From: an uncultured Granulosicoccaceae bacterium
Lineage (GTDB): Bacteria; Pseudomonadota; Gammaproteobacteria; Granulosicoccales; Granulosicoccaceae
Direction of reading: 5' to 3'
Length of the DNA stretch: 64,000 bases
Assembly (NCBI GenBank): GCA_937957915.1
Contig: CALGNZ010000047.1
Span: 124,001 to 188,000 of the forward strand
Shown: positions 1 to 9,105 of the stretch, one piece after another
Numbering within the stretch: the stretch's first letter is position 1
How the letters are laid out: each line of letters begins with the position of its first letter
Made by a program: the position numbers and the translations under genes
The notes under the pieces: model-generated
What the model was told of the DNA's origin: nothing
What the model saw: only the letters and a program-made list of their open reading frames with translations
Database searches by the model: none

Positions 1-369
<369 letters not shown>

Positions 370-417
370 TTACGCGATCGATAAAAACTACTGGGTGCGC
401 TGGCTGACAGCGTCAGA

Positions 418-879
418 TCAGTAGGTCTGGCGTCTTGAAGATACGATGCCTGTGTTAACACCGGCGAACCCCAGGCCTCCGAACAGTCGGGCGTGTTCAA
501 TTTTGACACAGCGATTGGCCACGAAGTCGAGCCCGGCGGCGGTTGCAATGCTTTCTGCCTCTTCGTTTTCGACCCCCAATTGCAACCACAGGCATTTGGC
601 ACCTATAGCCACTGCCTGTCTTGCCAGCTCCGGTGTTTCCTCCGATTTGCGGAAGCAGTCGACAATGTCGATAGATTGCGGTATTGCATCCAGACTTGGA
701 TAGCAGGTTTCACCCAATACCTCTTCATAGCGAGGGTTTACCGGTATGATATTGTATCCGTGGTGCTGCATGTATTTAGCTGCAAAATAGCTGGGTCGGT
801 GGGTAGTATTGGAAACCCCAACGATAGCGATGGTTTTATAGTCGCCCAGTATTTTGCGTAGTGTTCTGATGTCATCCAT
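418..879 (-). CDS. CoA-binding protein (YccU-like)
   Basis: About 153 residues forming one Rossmann-type CoA_binding domain. Visible hallmarks are TIAIVGVS at the N-terminus, RPSYFAAKYMQHHGY, IIPVNPRY, DIVDCFRKSEETPELARQA and a C-terminal AKCLWLQLGVENEEA with a conserved-looking NRCVKIEH. The family binds CoA or nucleotides; its cellular role is not settled. I place the start at the ATG giving MDDIRTLRKIL because it leaves about 16 residues before the first strand, as in YccU. An ATG at 909 and a TTG at 960 would extend it, and none of the three has a clear Shine-Dalgarno. It reads into the metY-type gene and is probably cotranscribed with it. Confidence 0.8.
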   Translation of the reverse strand: MDDIRTLRKILGDYKTIAIVGVSNTTHRPSYFAAKYMQHHGYNIIPVNPRYEEVLGETCYPSLDAIPQSIDIVDCFRKSEETPELARQAVAIGAKCLWLQLGVENEEAESIATAAGLDFVANRCVKIEHARLFGGLGFAGVNTGIVSSRRQTY

Positions 880-977
880 TGTTTGAGCCGGTAGGGTAAT
901 GGTGTGCATTATCACTGAGTATTGATCGCAGTGGCAAACTGAACAGCGCAAAGAGCGCAAAAATGTGAATTCTGATC

Positions 978-1163
978 ATGAGTAACATTCTTCCCTTTCG
1001 CAAGAAATCAGCTGCTGAGAAATCGAAGGGCAAAACCTTGTGTGCCAATAACCATCACAAGTGGAAGGTGCAGACGATGCGAAAATTTGATGTGCGCGAG
1101 GGCAAACTTGTCACCGAGTATCGTTGTCAGCGCTGTGGCAAGCTGAAAACCAAATTGCTTTGA
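978..1163 (+). CDS. Small zinc-ribbon-like hypothetical protein
   Basis: A 61-residue basic protein. It contains one N-terminal Cys-His group (LCANNHHKW) and a C-terminal CQRCGK pair, which together could bind one zinc ion. The middle reads VREGKLVTEYRC. Short proteins of this layout (MSNILPFRKK start, TLC...HKW, YRCxRCG) occur as uncharacterised genes in gammaproteobacteria, from memory. It is divergent from the CoA-binding protein gene, with start codons close together. The gene is too short for firm prediction, but the paired Cys motifs and basic composition look protein-like. No function can be assigned. Confidence 0.65.
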   Translation: MSNILPFRKKSAAEKSKGKTLCANNHHKWKVQTMRKFDVREGKLVTEYRCQRCGKLKTKLL

Positions 1164-1221
1164 AATGTTGTGGGCGCTGCATCTGAGCGGGTCGATGCAC
1201 CGAAGCAATCGTTAGCGGTAA

Positions 1222-2088
1222 CTACGACTTCTGTGCTGAACGCAGTTTGCAAAAATGATTGGCAATATTCTCTCTTGTAGTAACCCATACATCGTCATGT
1301 GCATTTACGTATTTTAAAAAAGACTCCAGTGCCCAGATTCTACCCGGCCTGCCGATGATTCTCAGGTGCAGTCCCACCGACAGCATTTTTGGCGCCTTGC
1401 TACCCTCTCTGTATAAGGTATCGAAACTGTGTTTTGCATATTCAAGCCACATGTCCGGTGTATAGGCAGCATTGATCCACATCTTCATATCGTTGGTGTC
1501 AAGTTGATAGGGCACGATAACCATGTCTGGTTCATCGGTGGCAAAGTATGGCGTGTCGCCGGAGTAATCATCCATGTGATAGCTGTAGCCTTCCTCTGAT
1601 AATAGTCGCCGCGTCCGATCAGTATGAAAATATCTGGACAACCACCCTGCTGGTCGTCGGCCACAGGTAGCTTCAATACTATCGGCGGCACCTTTGATAA
1701 AAGCCCTTTCTTCTGCCTCATCCATTTTAAACTGGTGTACCCAGCGCAAGCCATGTGAGCATGGTTCGTGGCCTAGCTGTACAATTGCCTGTGCCAGCTC
1801 GGGTGCGGCTTCCAGTGATCGGGCGGCGACAGTCCATGTTGCATCGACCTCGTATTTGTCGAGTAACTCAATTACTCGTGGTGCGCCCGCCTTGATGCCA
1901 TACAGGTAGTTACTTTCATTACCGTGATTGCGAATCGCTGATTTGATGAACACACCGAGCTCATCGACAGGCTCCATGCCGCGGTCACCGCGTGCAATGC
2001 TCATTTCAGAGCCTTCTTCTACATTCACAACAAGTGACAATGCGAGCCTGGCGTTGCCAGGCCACTGTATGGATTCGACAGGTAACAC
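1222..2088 (-). CDS. Polysaccharide deacetylase-family hydrolase (PuuE-like)
   Basis: A 288-residue NodB-fold protein of the PuuE/allantoinase-like branch, not a typical chitin deacetylase. Visible motifs are LSLVVNVEEGSE near the N-terminus (where this branch has an acidic metal-binding motif), GHEPCSHGLRWVHQ with the metal-binding histidines, RRPAGWLSR, and SVGLHLRIIGRPGR near the C-terminus. Members of this branch hydrolyse small cyclic amides such as allantoin, so a ring-opening or deamidating role on a small molecule is more likely than sugar deacetylation. It is the last gene of the reverse-strand catabolic cluster, 50 bp after the amidase gene. There is no signal peptide, so it should be cytoplasmic. 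The substrate is unknown. Confidence 0.85.
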   Translation of the reverse strand: MLPVESIQWPGNARLALSLVVNVEEGSEMSIARGDRGMEPVDELGVFIKSAIRNHGNESNYLYGIKAGAPRVIELLDKYEVDATWTVAARSLEAAPELAQAIVQLGHEPCSHGLRWVHQFKMDEAEERAFIKGAADSIEATCGRRPAGWLSRYFHTDRTRRLLSEEGYSYHMDDYSGDTPYFATDEPDMVIVPYQLDTNDMKMWINAAYTPDMWLEYAKHSFDTLYREGSKAPKMLSVGLHLRIIGRPGRIWALESFLKYVNAHDDVWVTTRENIANHFCKLRSAQKS

Positions 2089-2138
2089 TACGGTGATTCC
2101 TTATCATTCAGGTGAACAGAATTCATGGTTATATGGCT

Positions 2139-3437
2139 TTATCTGCGCAGCACATCATCTATCAGGCTGGTTTGTGACAGTAACGTCTTGTCACGACCAC
2201 GCTTACCAATTAGTTGTAAGCCAAGTGGTAAGCCATAGCTGCACTGACCCCAGGGTAACGCGGTAGAAGGTGCTCCGATTAAATTAGCTGCTGCCGTGAA
2301 ATCAGCAAGGTCAACTGGCGCGGCTTCGTTGAAGGAATGAGTGCCTCGAGAAGAGGCCGGAGTCATTATCAAATCTACTGCTGACCAATGTTTCAATGCG
2401 TAAGACTGCAAGTGAGCTATTTGTTCTTTAGCAGTGGCTAATTTTGCCGGATCAAGGTTGCGCCCGAAGGTCAGCAGACCGATTAAGTCACTGGAAAAGC
2501 CTTCGGGGTTTTCCTCTAATGCTGCCTTATGTTCGCGATAGGCCTCATCGACACACAATGTTAAGCCCGCACGACGATTCTGTGTTGGATTATCGAACCA
2601 GTTTACTTCCACCGTTGAAATGTCGTATCGGTTTAGCAGGTCAACTGCGTTGTGGTAACACTCAGTGACTTCGCTGCTGCAATCGGATAGCGCATAGTCT
2701 GAAAGCACACCAATTAGTGGATTCGGTGTCGCTGTAGCCGAGTGTGTAGAATCAATATTAACAAGGCTTGAACCGTAGATCTCCAGGTCGGCTGCGGTGG
2801 CGGCTATTAGACCGATAGTATCCAGCAATCGTGACAGGGGTGTTACGCCATTGTCTGATAGAAGTCCGTTAGTGGGCTTGTAGCCGTAGATACCGCAAAT
2901 TGCTGCGGGGATGCGTACCGACCCCATTGTGTCTGTACCCAATGCCAGTGGTACATAGTTAGCGGCAACCGCGACTGCCGAACCACCGGATGACCCACCC
3001 GGTGAAAATCCATGGCGCTGTGGATGGTGGCATTGGCCAAACCATGGGTTATTGGTACTGGTGCCAAGTGCGGCCTCATGCAGGTTGGCCTTGCCAACCA
3101 TGATGGCTCCCTGCTGTTTGAGCCATGTAATCAGGTGCGCGTCGTGCTTAGCGAGGCGTTGCCGATAGGCCTCGATACCTGCAGTCCAGGGCAAATCAGC
3201 CACTGCGATATTATCTTTCGCTACGAATGGCATGCCGTCCCACGGTCCGATTTCAGTGTTTAGTCTATAACGCTCGGCAGACGCCTGTGCGGCACCTGCT
3301 GCTTCCTGGCTAACCGTGATTATGGCGTTGTGTCGGTCTTGTTGACATCTGTCAATACATTGTGCGGTCACCTCGATAACAGAGCGAGACCCGGTGGCAA
3401 ATGCATGTTGCAACGCTACAGCGGTCAGATCAGCCAT
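2139..3437 (-). CDS. Amidase (amidase signature family)
   Basis: About 432 residues, a normal length for the AS family (GatA/AtzF-like fold). The Ser-cisSer-Lys triad is visible: PFVAKDNIAV carries the lysine, and the Gly-Ser-rich stretch GGSSGGSAVAVAA plus the following GTDTMGSVRIPAA carry the two serines. It hydrolyses an amide to acid and ammonia; the substrate is not predictable. The ATG at 3437 is chosen because GGAG sits 8 bp upstream; a TTG at 3455 is the alternative. It overlaps the end of the PaaK-like gene by 8 bp, so translation is probably coupled. With the PuuE-like and HyuAB genes it gives this cluster three different C-N hydrolase types. Confidence 0.9.
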   Translation of the reverse strand: MADLTAVALQHAFATGSRSVIEVTAQCIDRCQQDRHNAIITVSQEAAGAAQASAERYRLNTEIGPWDGMPFVAKDNIAVADLPWTAGIEAYRQRLAKHDAHLITWLKQQGAIMVGKANLHEAALGTSTNNPWFGQCHHPQRHGFSPGGSSGGSAVAVAANYVPLALGTDTMGSVRIPAAICGIYGYKPTNGLLSDNGVTPLSRLLDTIGLIAATAADLEIYGSSLVNIDSTHSATATPNPLIGVLSDYALSDCSSEVTECYHNAVDLLNRYDISTVEVNWFDNPTQNRRAGLTLCVDEAYREHKAALEENPEGFSSDLIGLLTFGRNLDPAKLATAKEQIAHLQSYALKHWSAVDLIMTPASSRGTHSFNEAAPVDLADFTAAANLIGAPSTALPWGQCSYGLPLGLQLIGKRGRDKTLLSQTSLIDDVLRR

Positions 3438-4821
3438 TGGTGTGTCTCCGGTCAATCAAGCGGATTGGTTTTTGCCGCTGATCTATTTCGGTATAACGAG
3501 CGGTTGATCCGTTGCTCACCAGTTGCAGCTTTACCGCAATACCAAACCCCTGTTTGAGCAACGCCGCATATCGCGTATTAAGCTCACGGCTGTCGGGGTT
3601 ATCGCACTCTACAATGACACGCAGGTCGTCGCGCGCTGAAGCATCTCTTTCAGCGATGCAGACAAACTCACCGCTGAACCCGGCTTCGTTTTGCAGAATT
3701 TTCCCCACAGAGTGGGGGAAAATGTTAATTCCGCGTAGCTTGACCATATTATCGGAGCGGCCAAGAAATCCGTCGATGCGTTTGAATACCATGCCAGTGT
3801 CGTTAGCGCCGCTTCGTTCGGTACTCACATCATGTGTGTTGAAACGAATAACGGGGAAAATGTCATCCTTGTACAGACAGGTGCAAACCATATCTCCTTT
3901 GTCACCGGTGGCGACTGCCTGTGCGGAACTGACATCAAGTAGCTCGAGGTAATGGGCGTCTTCCCAGACATAGAGTCCATTGCGTTCAGGCCCTTCACCA
4001 GCGATGCATCCGGTGTCGCCCACGCCGTACCAGTCGTAGGCTTTTGCACCGCCCCAGGCTTGTTCAACAGCGCTGCGATCCTCCATGCCGAGATGACCGG
4101 AAATCATACGTATGCGAATGTCTTCACCTGGCACCAGGCCCTGCTCTCGAGCGGTATCTGCCAGTTTTCGAATGTAATCAACAAAACCCAAAATGACGGT
4201 GGCACCAAAGTCGTTCATCAACTCCACTTGCCGCACCGATGGCGTTTCCACACCGGTACCAGCTGACACAAACAAGCTGCTGGTAAAATGAGAGATTGCC
4301 TCACGGATATAGTGGCCACCATTGATGGTGCCATGACCATATACCGAATGGACGATATCGCTATCCTGCAACCCCTGCCATTGATACATGCGACTGACGA
4401 GCAGGTTGCCAACTTCGCGACCCTTTGCGCCAAACAGTAGAGTCTGTGGCTTTCCGGTGGTACCAGACGTGGTATGAAAAATCACAGGCACCGGGTTTTT
4501 CTGTTGCGGGTTCCAGCCGGAAAAATCGCCAAATGGAGGCGATTGCTCAATAGAGGTCATGATGTCGGACTTGTCGTAGACCGGCAGTTTTACGATATCT
4601 TCAAGGCTGTTGATATCACCCGGTTCAATGCCGGCACTACCCCAGAGTCGCTGGTAGAAGGGAATGTGCCATCCTCGCTGCATGACACTTTTAAATCTGG
4701 TTTCCTGTTGCTGTCGCAGCTGGTCACGGCTAATGCTGGTGTAGCGATCAATGAACTCGGTACCCAGTGGATACTCTGCGAGCAGCTGCCTGATATCCAG
4801 TTGATCGAAATAAGTATTCAT
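3430..4821 (-). CDS. PaaK-like AMP-forming CoA ligase / adenylate-forming enzyme
   Basis: A 463-residue adenylate-forming enzyme of the phenylacetate-CoA ligase type. The P-loop reads FHTTSGTTGKPQ at about residues 115-125. Other visible hallmarks are WYGVGDTG (A5-like), VIRFNTHDVS, and FLGRSDNMVKLRGINIFP near the C-terminus, followed by a small C-terminal domain. Expected reaction: acid + ATP + CoA to acyl-CoA + AMP + PPi. The start ATG overlaps the end of the MmgE/PrpD gene by 4 bp, with GGAAG upstream. It probably activates a carboxylic acid produced by the neighbouring hydrolases. The acid need not be aromatic, because PaaK relatives act on varied substrates. Confidence 0.85.
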   Translation of the reverse strand: MNTYFDQLDIRQLLAEYPLGTEFIDRYTSISRDQLRQQQETRFKSVMQRGWHIPFYQRLWGSAGIEPGDINSLEDIVKLPVYDKSDIMTSIEQSPPFGDFSGWNPQQKNPVPVIFHTTSGTTGKPQTLLFGAKGREVGNLLVSRMYQWQGLQDSDIVHSVYGHGTINGGHYIREAISHFTSSLFVSAGTGVETPSVRQVELMNDFGATVILGFVDYIRKLADTAREQGLVPGEDIRIRMISGHLGMEDRSAVEQAWGGAKAYDWYGVGDTGCIAGEGPERNGLYVWEDAHYLELLDVSSAQAVATGDKGDMVCTCLYKDDIFPVIRFNTHDVSTERSGANDTGMVFKRIDGFLGRSDNMVKLRGINIFPHSVGKILQNEAGFSGEFVCIAERDASARDDLRVIVECDNPDSRELNTRYAALLKQGFGIAVKLQLVSNGSTARYTEIDQRQKPIRLIDRRHTNG

Positions 4822-6176
4822 GGTGCCGCTTCCAGCAGTTTGGAGACCTTTATGTTTTCGGGGGCATTCAGTACCGCTTCGCCCAAATCAGTTGTCTGTG
4901 TACAGTCACCGATGCCCCAATTGCACAGCATGGCGTATTTTTTTCTGATTTGATCCGCACTTAATGGCCACTCCGGATCTCCCATTGCATCAATAATTTC
5001 CTGTTTGATTGTTGCGCCGTTTTTTAGCTCAATCGAAACAGTGCTGCCAAAGTGCGCCGGGTAGTTTGCGGTGAGCTGCGGACAACTATTGACCGTTGTC
5101 AATTGACGCAGATGTGCAATGTTTGCCTGCGGGAGCGCTTCAGCTTCAAAATCGCGCGGCAACACAGTACCGTTGCAAAGCGCTACAGCTATGCTGTGAT
5201 GTAGTGAAAACCGTGCTTCAGCAGCTGTAGTCGGACTGATCCGATCGCAAAATACTTTTGCATCGTGGTAAGTGTCCACTGTAATAGCTGCGATATCCGC
5301 AACTGCAATGGACTCAGCCTCTGCCTGTCTATTTGGTTCCAGTGTCTCGCGTAGCATAAGCGCAGCGTCAATAGCCGGATGGCAATGACGACACGCGGGC
5401 CAGGGTTTGAAACTCGTTTTCAGTATCGCCCAGTCTGCATCGACAGTAATTTCATCTGCTGAGGGTTGGGCTGCTAATACGCGGTGCCAGCCTTGCTCGC
5501 CTTCAATAATATGCTCGGCTGCGCTGAAGCCATAGCGAGCAGCTTGTGCGGCAGCCATGCCGGTACGGACTGTGTGTACGCTATGCCACTGCTTCGTCAT
5601 GCTATTGCCGTGGCGGGTATGCCACAGTCCGCCTGAGACAGACAGGGCATTGCACAGGGCTGATAGTTGTTGTGTGTTATCGAGGGCGCAGATGGCAGCA
5701 CTGGCAATTGCGGATCCGCCCACGCCTGCCGTACTGGTTGGATGCCAGCGCTGGTAGTGAAATGCATCAAGCGAGTTGCCCAGGCGAATCGCTGCTTCGT
5801 AACCCCGCACTAGTGCCTCCAGCAATGTTCCATAATCGCTATCGTTTTGTAGTGCTGTATACAGTGCTGCAGGTACAACGACCGGGCCCGGGTGCACGAT
5901 TGCAGTACGTGCAAGATCGTCCATTTCAAGCACATTGCCCAATGCCGTGCTGTAAGTGAAAGCAGCGTCATAATCCAGCCTGCCCAGGCCAAAACTTGGT
6001 GTACTGCCAGTGCGCAGACGGAGTTCATGAAGCGACAGTGCCGGTGTTTCGCGCGCCGCACCATAAACGCAGCCTATCCAGTCAAGCACATGCAGCCGTG
6101 CACGTTGCCGGAGTGATGCGTCAATTGGCTGATTGCACCGATCAATCAGTTGGCAAGCCAGAGATTCTGCGGTCAC
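4818..6176 (-). CDS. MmgE/PrpD family protein
   Basis: A 452-residue member of the MmgE/PrpD family, which includes 2-methylcitrate dehydratase, cis-aconitate decarboxylase and iminodisuccinate epimerase. Family-like segments are HVLDWIGCVYGA at the N-terminus, ALGNVLEMDDLARTAIVHPGPVV, VVRGYEAAIR-like text (LVRGYEAAIRLG), WHPTSTAGVGGSAIASAA and KPWPACRHCHPAIDA. The start is GTG, overlapping the CoA-transferase stop codon as GTGA, so translation is likely coupled. In this context it may dehydrate, decarboxylate or isomerise a branched di- or tricarboxylic acid. There is no citrate-synthase-like partner nearby, so the methylcitrate cycle itself is unlikely. Confidence 0.85.
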   Translation of the reverse strand: MTAESLACQLIDRCNQPIDASLRQRARLHVLDWIGCVYGAARETPALSLHELRLRTGSTPSFGLGRLDYDAAFTYSTALGNVLEMDDLARTAIVHPGPVVVPAALYTALQNDSDYGTLLEALVRGYEAAIRLGNSLDAFHYQRWHPTSTAGVGGSAIASAAICALDNTQQLSALCNALSVSGGLWHTRHGNSMTKQWHSVHTVRTGMAAAQAARYGFSAAEHIIEGEQGWHRVLAAQPSADEITVDADWAILKTSFKPWPACRHCHPAIDAALMLRETLEPNRQAEAESIAVADIAAITVDTYHDAKVFCDRISPTTAAEARFSLHHSIAVALCNGTVLPRDFEAEALPQANIAHLRQLTTVNSCPQLTANYPAHFGSTVSIELKNGATIKQEIIDAMGDPEWPLSADQIRKKYAMLCNWGIGDCTQTTDLGEAVLNAPENIKVSKLLEAAP

Positions 6177-7285
6177 GACAGCGTGGTGTTGTTTGTAATA
6201 GCGTGCTCATTCAGCGCAGGTGCTACTGTGCTGACAGATGCGGGTTCCCTGCGAAACTTGATTGCCGATCCGATGACATGTTCGCCGTTGTCACCGGTGA
6301 TTAGCATTGAACGCGCTGTACATTGTTCGCTGCCAAATGCTTCGACGAAATCGAGTACCGGAGCAAAGCAAACGTCTTTATCAGCAAACCACTCAATCCA
6401 GTGATCCAGTGGTTGCTGTAAAAATGTGCTGGTCAGAAAATCGATAGCCGGTTTTTGTGTATCGCCCGCCTCACCAATGCAAATTTCGATGAGGTCGGGT
6501 CTGTCTAATGCGCTGAGTAGATTTCGCACAAACTTCTCCTCGCGGCCACCGATTACCAGATGCCGTCCGTCAGCAGTCGGGTATACCTGATAAAAGGCTG
6601 CACCGCCCAACGAGCGTTGCTGTTGTGACCTGACCGGCACACCGTCAACGATTGACGGGCCGGCGGTGTGCGCACACCAGGGCACCAGACTGTCGTACAT
6701 GGCAATATCAAGGTAGTCGCCAACACCGGATTTTTCGCGCCCGATTATCGCCATAAGTACGCCAGACAATGCGGTCAGAGACGCTGCCATATCGGAGGCA
6801 GCCACACCTGGCACCACCGGCGTTCCGTGTTGATCGTCGTTGACGCTCATGTAGCCAGCATAGGCTTGCACGGCCATATCGTGGGCGGGGTGATTCTGCA
6901 ATGGTCCTTGTTGGCCAAATGCAGAAATAGAACAGTAAATTAATCGAGGATTAATCGAGGACAGTGTTTCGTAATCCACTTTCAGCCGTTTGGCGACCCC
7001 CGGGCGAAACGCTTCGACAAACACATCAGCCTGCTCGATGAGTTGATAGAGTTGCTGTAGTTCGCTGTCACTTTTAAGGTTTAGCGCAATTGATGACTTG
7101 CCCCGGTTCAGGGTACGAAACCAGATCGACTGGCCTGCTTCAAATGGACCCATTTCTCTCGACGGATCGCCGGCCAATGGCTCAACCTTTATTACCGTGG
7201 CACCGTGATCTGCCATCATGGCAGTCATTTGTGGCCCTGGTAAGAACAGTGACAGGTCGACTACTTTGATGCCATCCAGTTTCAT
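6173..7285 (-). CDS. CaiB/BaiF family (class III) CoA-transferase
   Basis: A 370-residue family III CoA-transferase. The N-terminus shows the typical GIKVVDLSLFLPGPQ and ADHGATVIKVEP; NRGKSSIALNL and VFVEAFRPGVAKRL follow, then IYCSISAFGQQGP. The catalytic aspartate should lie in AHDMAVQAYAG, where the family has D-x-x-x-Q. It moves CoA between two carboxylates in the cytoplasm. It is one of two CoA-transferases in the cluster (the other at 15066-16274), which suggests two activation steps or two acids. Translation is probably coupled to the MmgE/PrpD gene behind it, and it follows the acyl-CoA dehydrogenase gene by 2 bp. Confidence 0.88.
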   Translation of the reverse strand: MKLDGIKVVDLSLFLPGPQMTAMMADHGATVIKVEPLAGDPSREMGPFEAGQSIWFRTLNRGKSSIALNLKSDSELQQLYQLIEQADVFVEAFRPGVAKRLKVDYETLSSINPRLIYCSISAFGQQGPLQNHPAHDMAVQAYAGYMSVNDDQHGTPVVPGVAASDMAASLTALSGVLMAIIGREKSGVGDYLDIAMYDSLVPWCAHTAGPSIVDGVPVRSQQQRSLGGAAFYQVYPTADGRHLVIGGREEKFVRNLLSALDRPDLIEICIGEAGDTQKPAIDFLTSTFLQQPLDHWIEWFADKDVCFAPVLDFVEAFGSEQCTARSMLITGDNGEHVIGSAIKFRREPASVSTVAPALNEHAITNNTTLS

Positions 7286-7287
7286 GC

Positions 7288-8511
7288 TTATATCCGGTTT
7301 CGATCGATGTATTGTTTGGCTATGATTATGCGCTGCATTTCATTGGTGCCTTCACCAATGCACATCAGCATGGCGTCTCGATAGAAGCGCTCAATCTCGT
7401 ATTCGGTGGAGTAGCTGTAGCCACCGAAAATTCGCATTGCCTCCTGAGCACAGTAGACACCGGTTTCAGTGGCAAAATATTTTGCCATACCTGCTTCCAT
7501 ATCACAGCGCTCGCCCTGATCAAAACGGTTCGCTGCGTCTTTAATAAGCAGCTTGGATGCTTCCACTTTGGCGGCCATTTCACCCAGCTTCAGCTGAATA
7601 GCCTGGTGTTGGGCAATGGCTTTGCCAAAAGTTGAGCGTTGTTGTGCGTACCGTGTGGCCATCTTCAGTGCACCTTCCGCTATACCGGCGCCGCGCGCTG
7701 CAACATTGATACGACCGAGTTCCAGTCCGCCAAGTACCTGCTGTAAACCGTTGCCTTCGACACCTCCAAGTAATGCAGTTTCGGAGATTTGCCTGTTGTC
7801 CAAAACCAGCTCGCATGAGTCGATCGAACGGTAGCCGAGTTTGGTCAGTTTTTTTGATACTTCATAACCTTCATCTTTTTTACAGATAAAAGCACTCATG
7901 CCTTTGTGTCTTGGTTGTGCATTCACATCTGTCTTGGCCAGCACCATCAGGCAGTTGCCATACAGTGAATTAGTAATCCAGGTTTTTGTGCCATTGAGTA
8001 AATAGCCGTCTGGATTCTTGTCAGCACGAGTCTTAATCGCCTGAAGATCTGTACCTGCATCGGGTTCGGTGAGTGCGATGCCACCGCGTAGCTCCCCGCT
8101 GGCCATGGCTGGAAGCCACTCGGATTTTTGTTCATCCGTACCACATCGTTCTATGGCTGAAGCCATAATCAGATGGGAATTAAAAATGCCCGATGGTGCC
8201 ATCCACGCTGCTGACACTCTGGTTACTATCTTCGCATAGGTGGCTGCCGGTAATCCCAGTCCGCCATAGTCGGGTGAAATGGTGGCTCCAAACAATCCCA
8301 GCTCTTTCATTTGCTCGACCAGTTGGTGCGGGTATTTATCCTCCTGGTCGTATTCGCGTGCAATTGGGGCGACATCATTCCCAACCCATTTGTCGATGGT
8401 ATCGAGAATGGCGTTCTCGTCTTCAGTGGTCCATATTGGCTCGTCTTTCGCCTGCTCTTTTGCGGAAGGCTCTTGATTCGAAAACTCTTGCCTCGAACGT
8501 TCTGTACCCAT
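7288..8511 (-). CDS. Acyl-CoA dehydrogenase
   Basis: A 407-residue FAD-dependent acyl-CoA dehydrogenase of normal length. Visible hallmarks are GIALTEPDAGTDLQAIKTRA (FAD/substrate binding), WITNSLYGNCLMVLAKT, GRINVAARGAGIAEGAL, QRSTFGKAIAQHQAIQ, and a C-terminal RIFGGYSYSTEYEIERFYRD ending in GEGTNEMQRIIIAKQ. The catalytic base is probably the glutamate in the EGTNE-type motif, but this was not aligned. It introduces a trans-2 double bond and passes electrons to ETF. The start ATG shares one base with the stop of the MaoC gene (TGATG). It probably works with the MaoC and enoyl-CoA hydratases of this cluster. Confidence 0.9.
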   Translation of the reverse strand: MGTERSRQEFSNQEPSAKEQAKDEPIWTTEDENAILDTIDKWVGNDVAPIAREYDQEDKYPHQLVEQMKELGLFGATISPDYGGLGLPAATYAKIVTRVSAAWMAPSGIFNSHLIMASAIERCGTDEQKSEWLPAMASGELRGGIALTEPDAGTDLQAIKTRADKNPDGYLLNGTKTWITNSLYGNCLMVLAKTDVNAQPRHKGMSAFICKKDEGYEVSKKLTKLGYRSIDSCELVLDNRQISETALLGGVEGNGLQQVLGGLELGRINVAARGAGIAEGALKMATRYAQQRSTFGKAIAQHQAIQLKLGEMAAKVEASKLLIKDAANRFDQGERCDMEAGMAKYFATETGVYCAQEAMRIFGGYSYSTEYEIERFYRDAMLMCIGEGTNEMQRIIIAKQYIDRNRI

Positions 8512-9026
8512 CAGTAGTTCACCTTGTCTTCGACGCTGTGTCCCTGTTTAGCAATCAGGATTGTTCGTTCAAACGTACAAACAACTTTCTTATGTTGATT
8601 AAAACCGGTGGTAAAGACTTTCACAATGCCTGCGCCCGGACGTGATTTTGATTCACGTTTGTCCAGAACCCTTGTCTCGCTGGTTAATGTGTCTCCGGCG
8701 AATAACGGGTGTGTTAGCTTTATGTCAGTCCAGCCGAGATTGGCAATCGCTTTTTGACTGACATCTGACACGCTCATCCCGACCATGATTGATACCGTTA
8801 GCGGTGATGAAATAACGGTTCGGCCAAATTCTGTTGCCTTGGCGTATTCTTCGTCGAAATGTAGCGGGTGAGTGTTCATTGTTAGCAGAGTAAACCAGGT
8901 GTTATCGGTTTCGGTCACTGTGCGCCCTGGTCGATGCTCATAGATATCGCCAACAGTGAAATCTTCATAATAACGACCAAAGCTCTCTCGATACCGATTT
9001 TCGCCGACCTGCTTTGATGATTGCAT
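8511..9026 (-). CDS. MaoC-like (hotdog) hydratase
   Basis: About 171 residues with a single hotdog-fold MaoC domain. Features include FGRYYEDFTVGDIYEHRPGR, the T-x-x-D-N segment TVTETDNTWFTLLTMNTHPLHFDEEYA, which holds the catalytic Asp/His pair expected for (R)-specific enoyl-CoA or mesaconyl-CoA-type hydratases, and FAGDTLTSETRVLDKRESKS. The ATG at 9026 (MQSSKQVGENRYRES) is preferred; an in-frame TTG at 9125 would overlap hyuA and add an unusual N-terminus. It most likely hydrates a branched unsaturated acyl-CoA. Single-domain members resemble the mesaconyl-CoA hydratase group more than beta-oxidation enzymes, but the substrate is inference. Confidence 0.85.
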   Translation of the reverse strand: MQSSKQVGENRYRESFGRYYEDFTVGDIYEHRPGRTVTETDNTWFTLLTMNTHPLHFDEEYAKATEFGRTVISSPLTVSIMVGMSVSDVSQKAIANLGWTDIKLTHPLFAGDTLTSETRVLDKRESKSRPGAGIVKVFTTGFNQHKKVVCTFERTILIAKQGHSVEDKVNY

Positions 9027-9105
9027 TGACCCGTTCTCTTGTTGAGCGTCAATGACATTATGCCGTTTTGTGGAGGGTAATCCCGGGTAATTTAACGATG
9101 CCGGG

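Noticed and set aside
4818-6176. Methylcitrate-cycle prpD
   Set aside because: No prpB, prpC or citrate-synthase-like gene is present; only family-level naming is supported.
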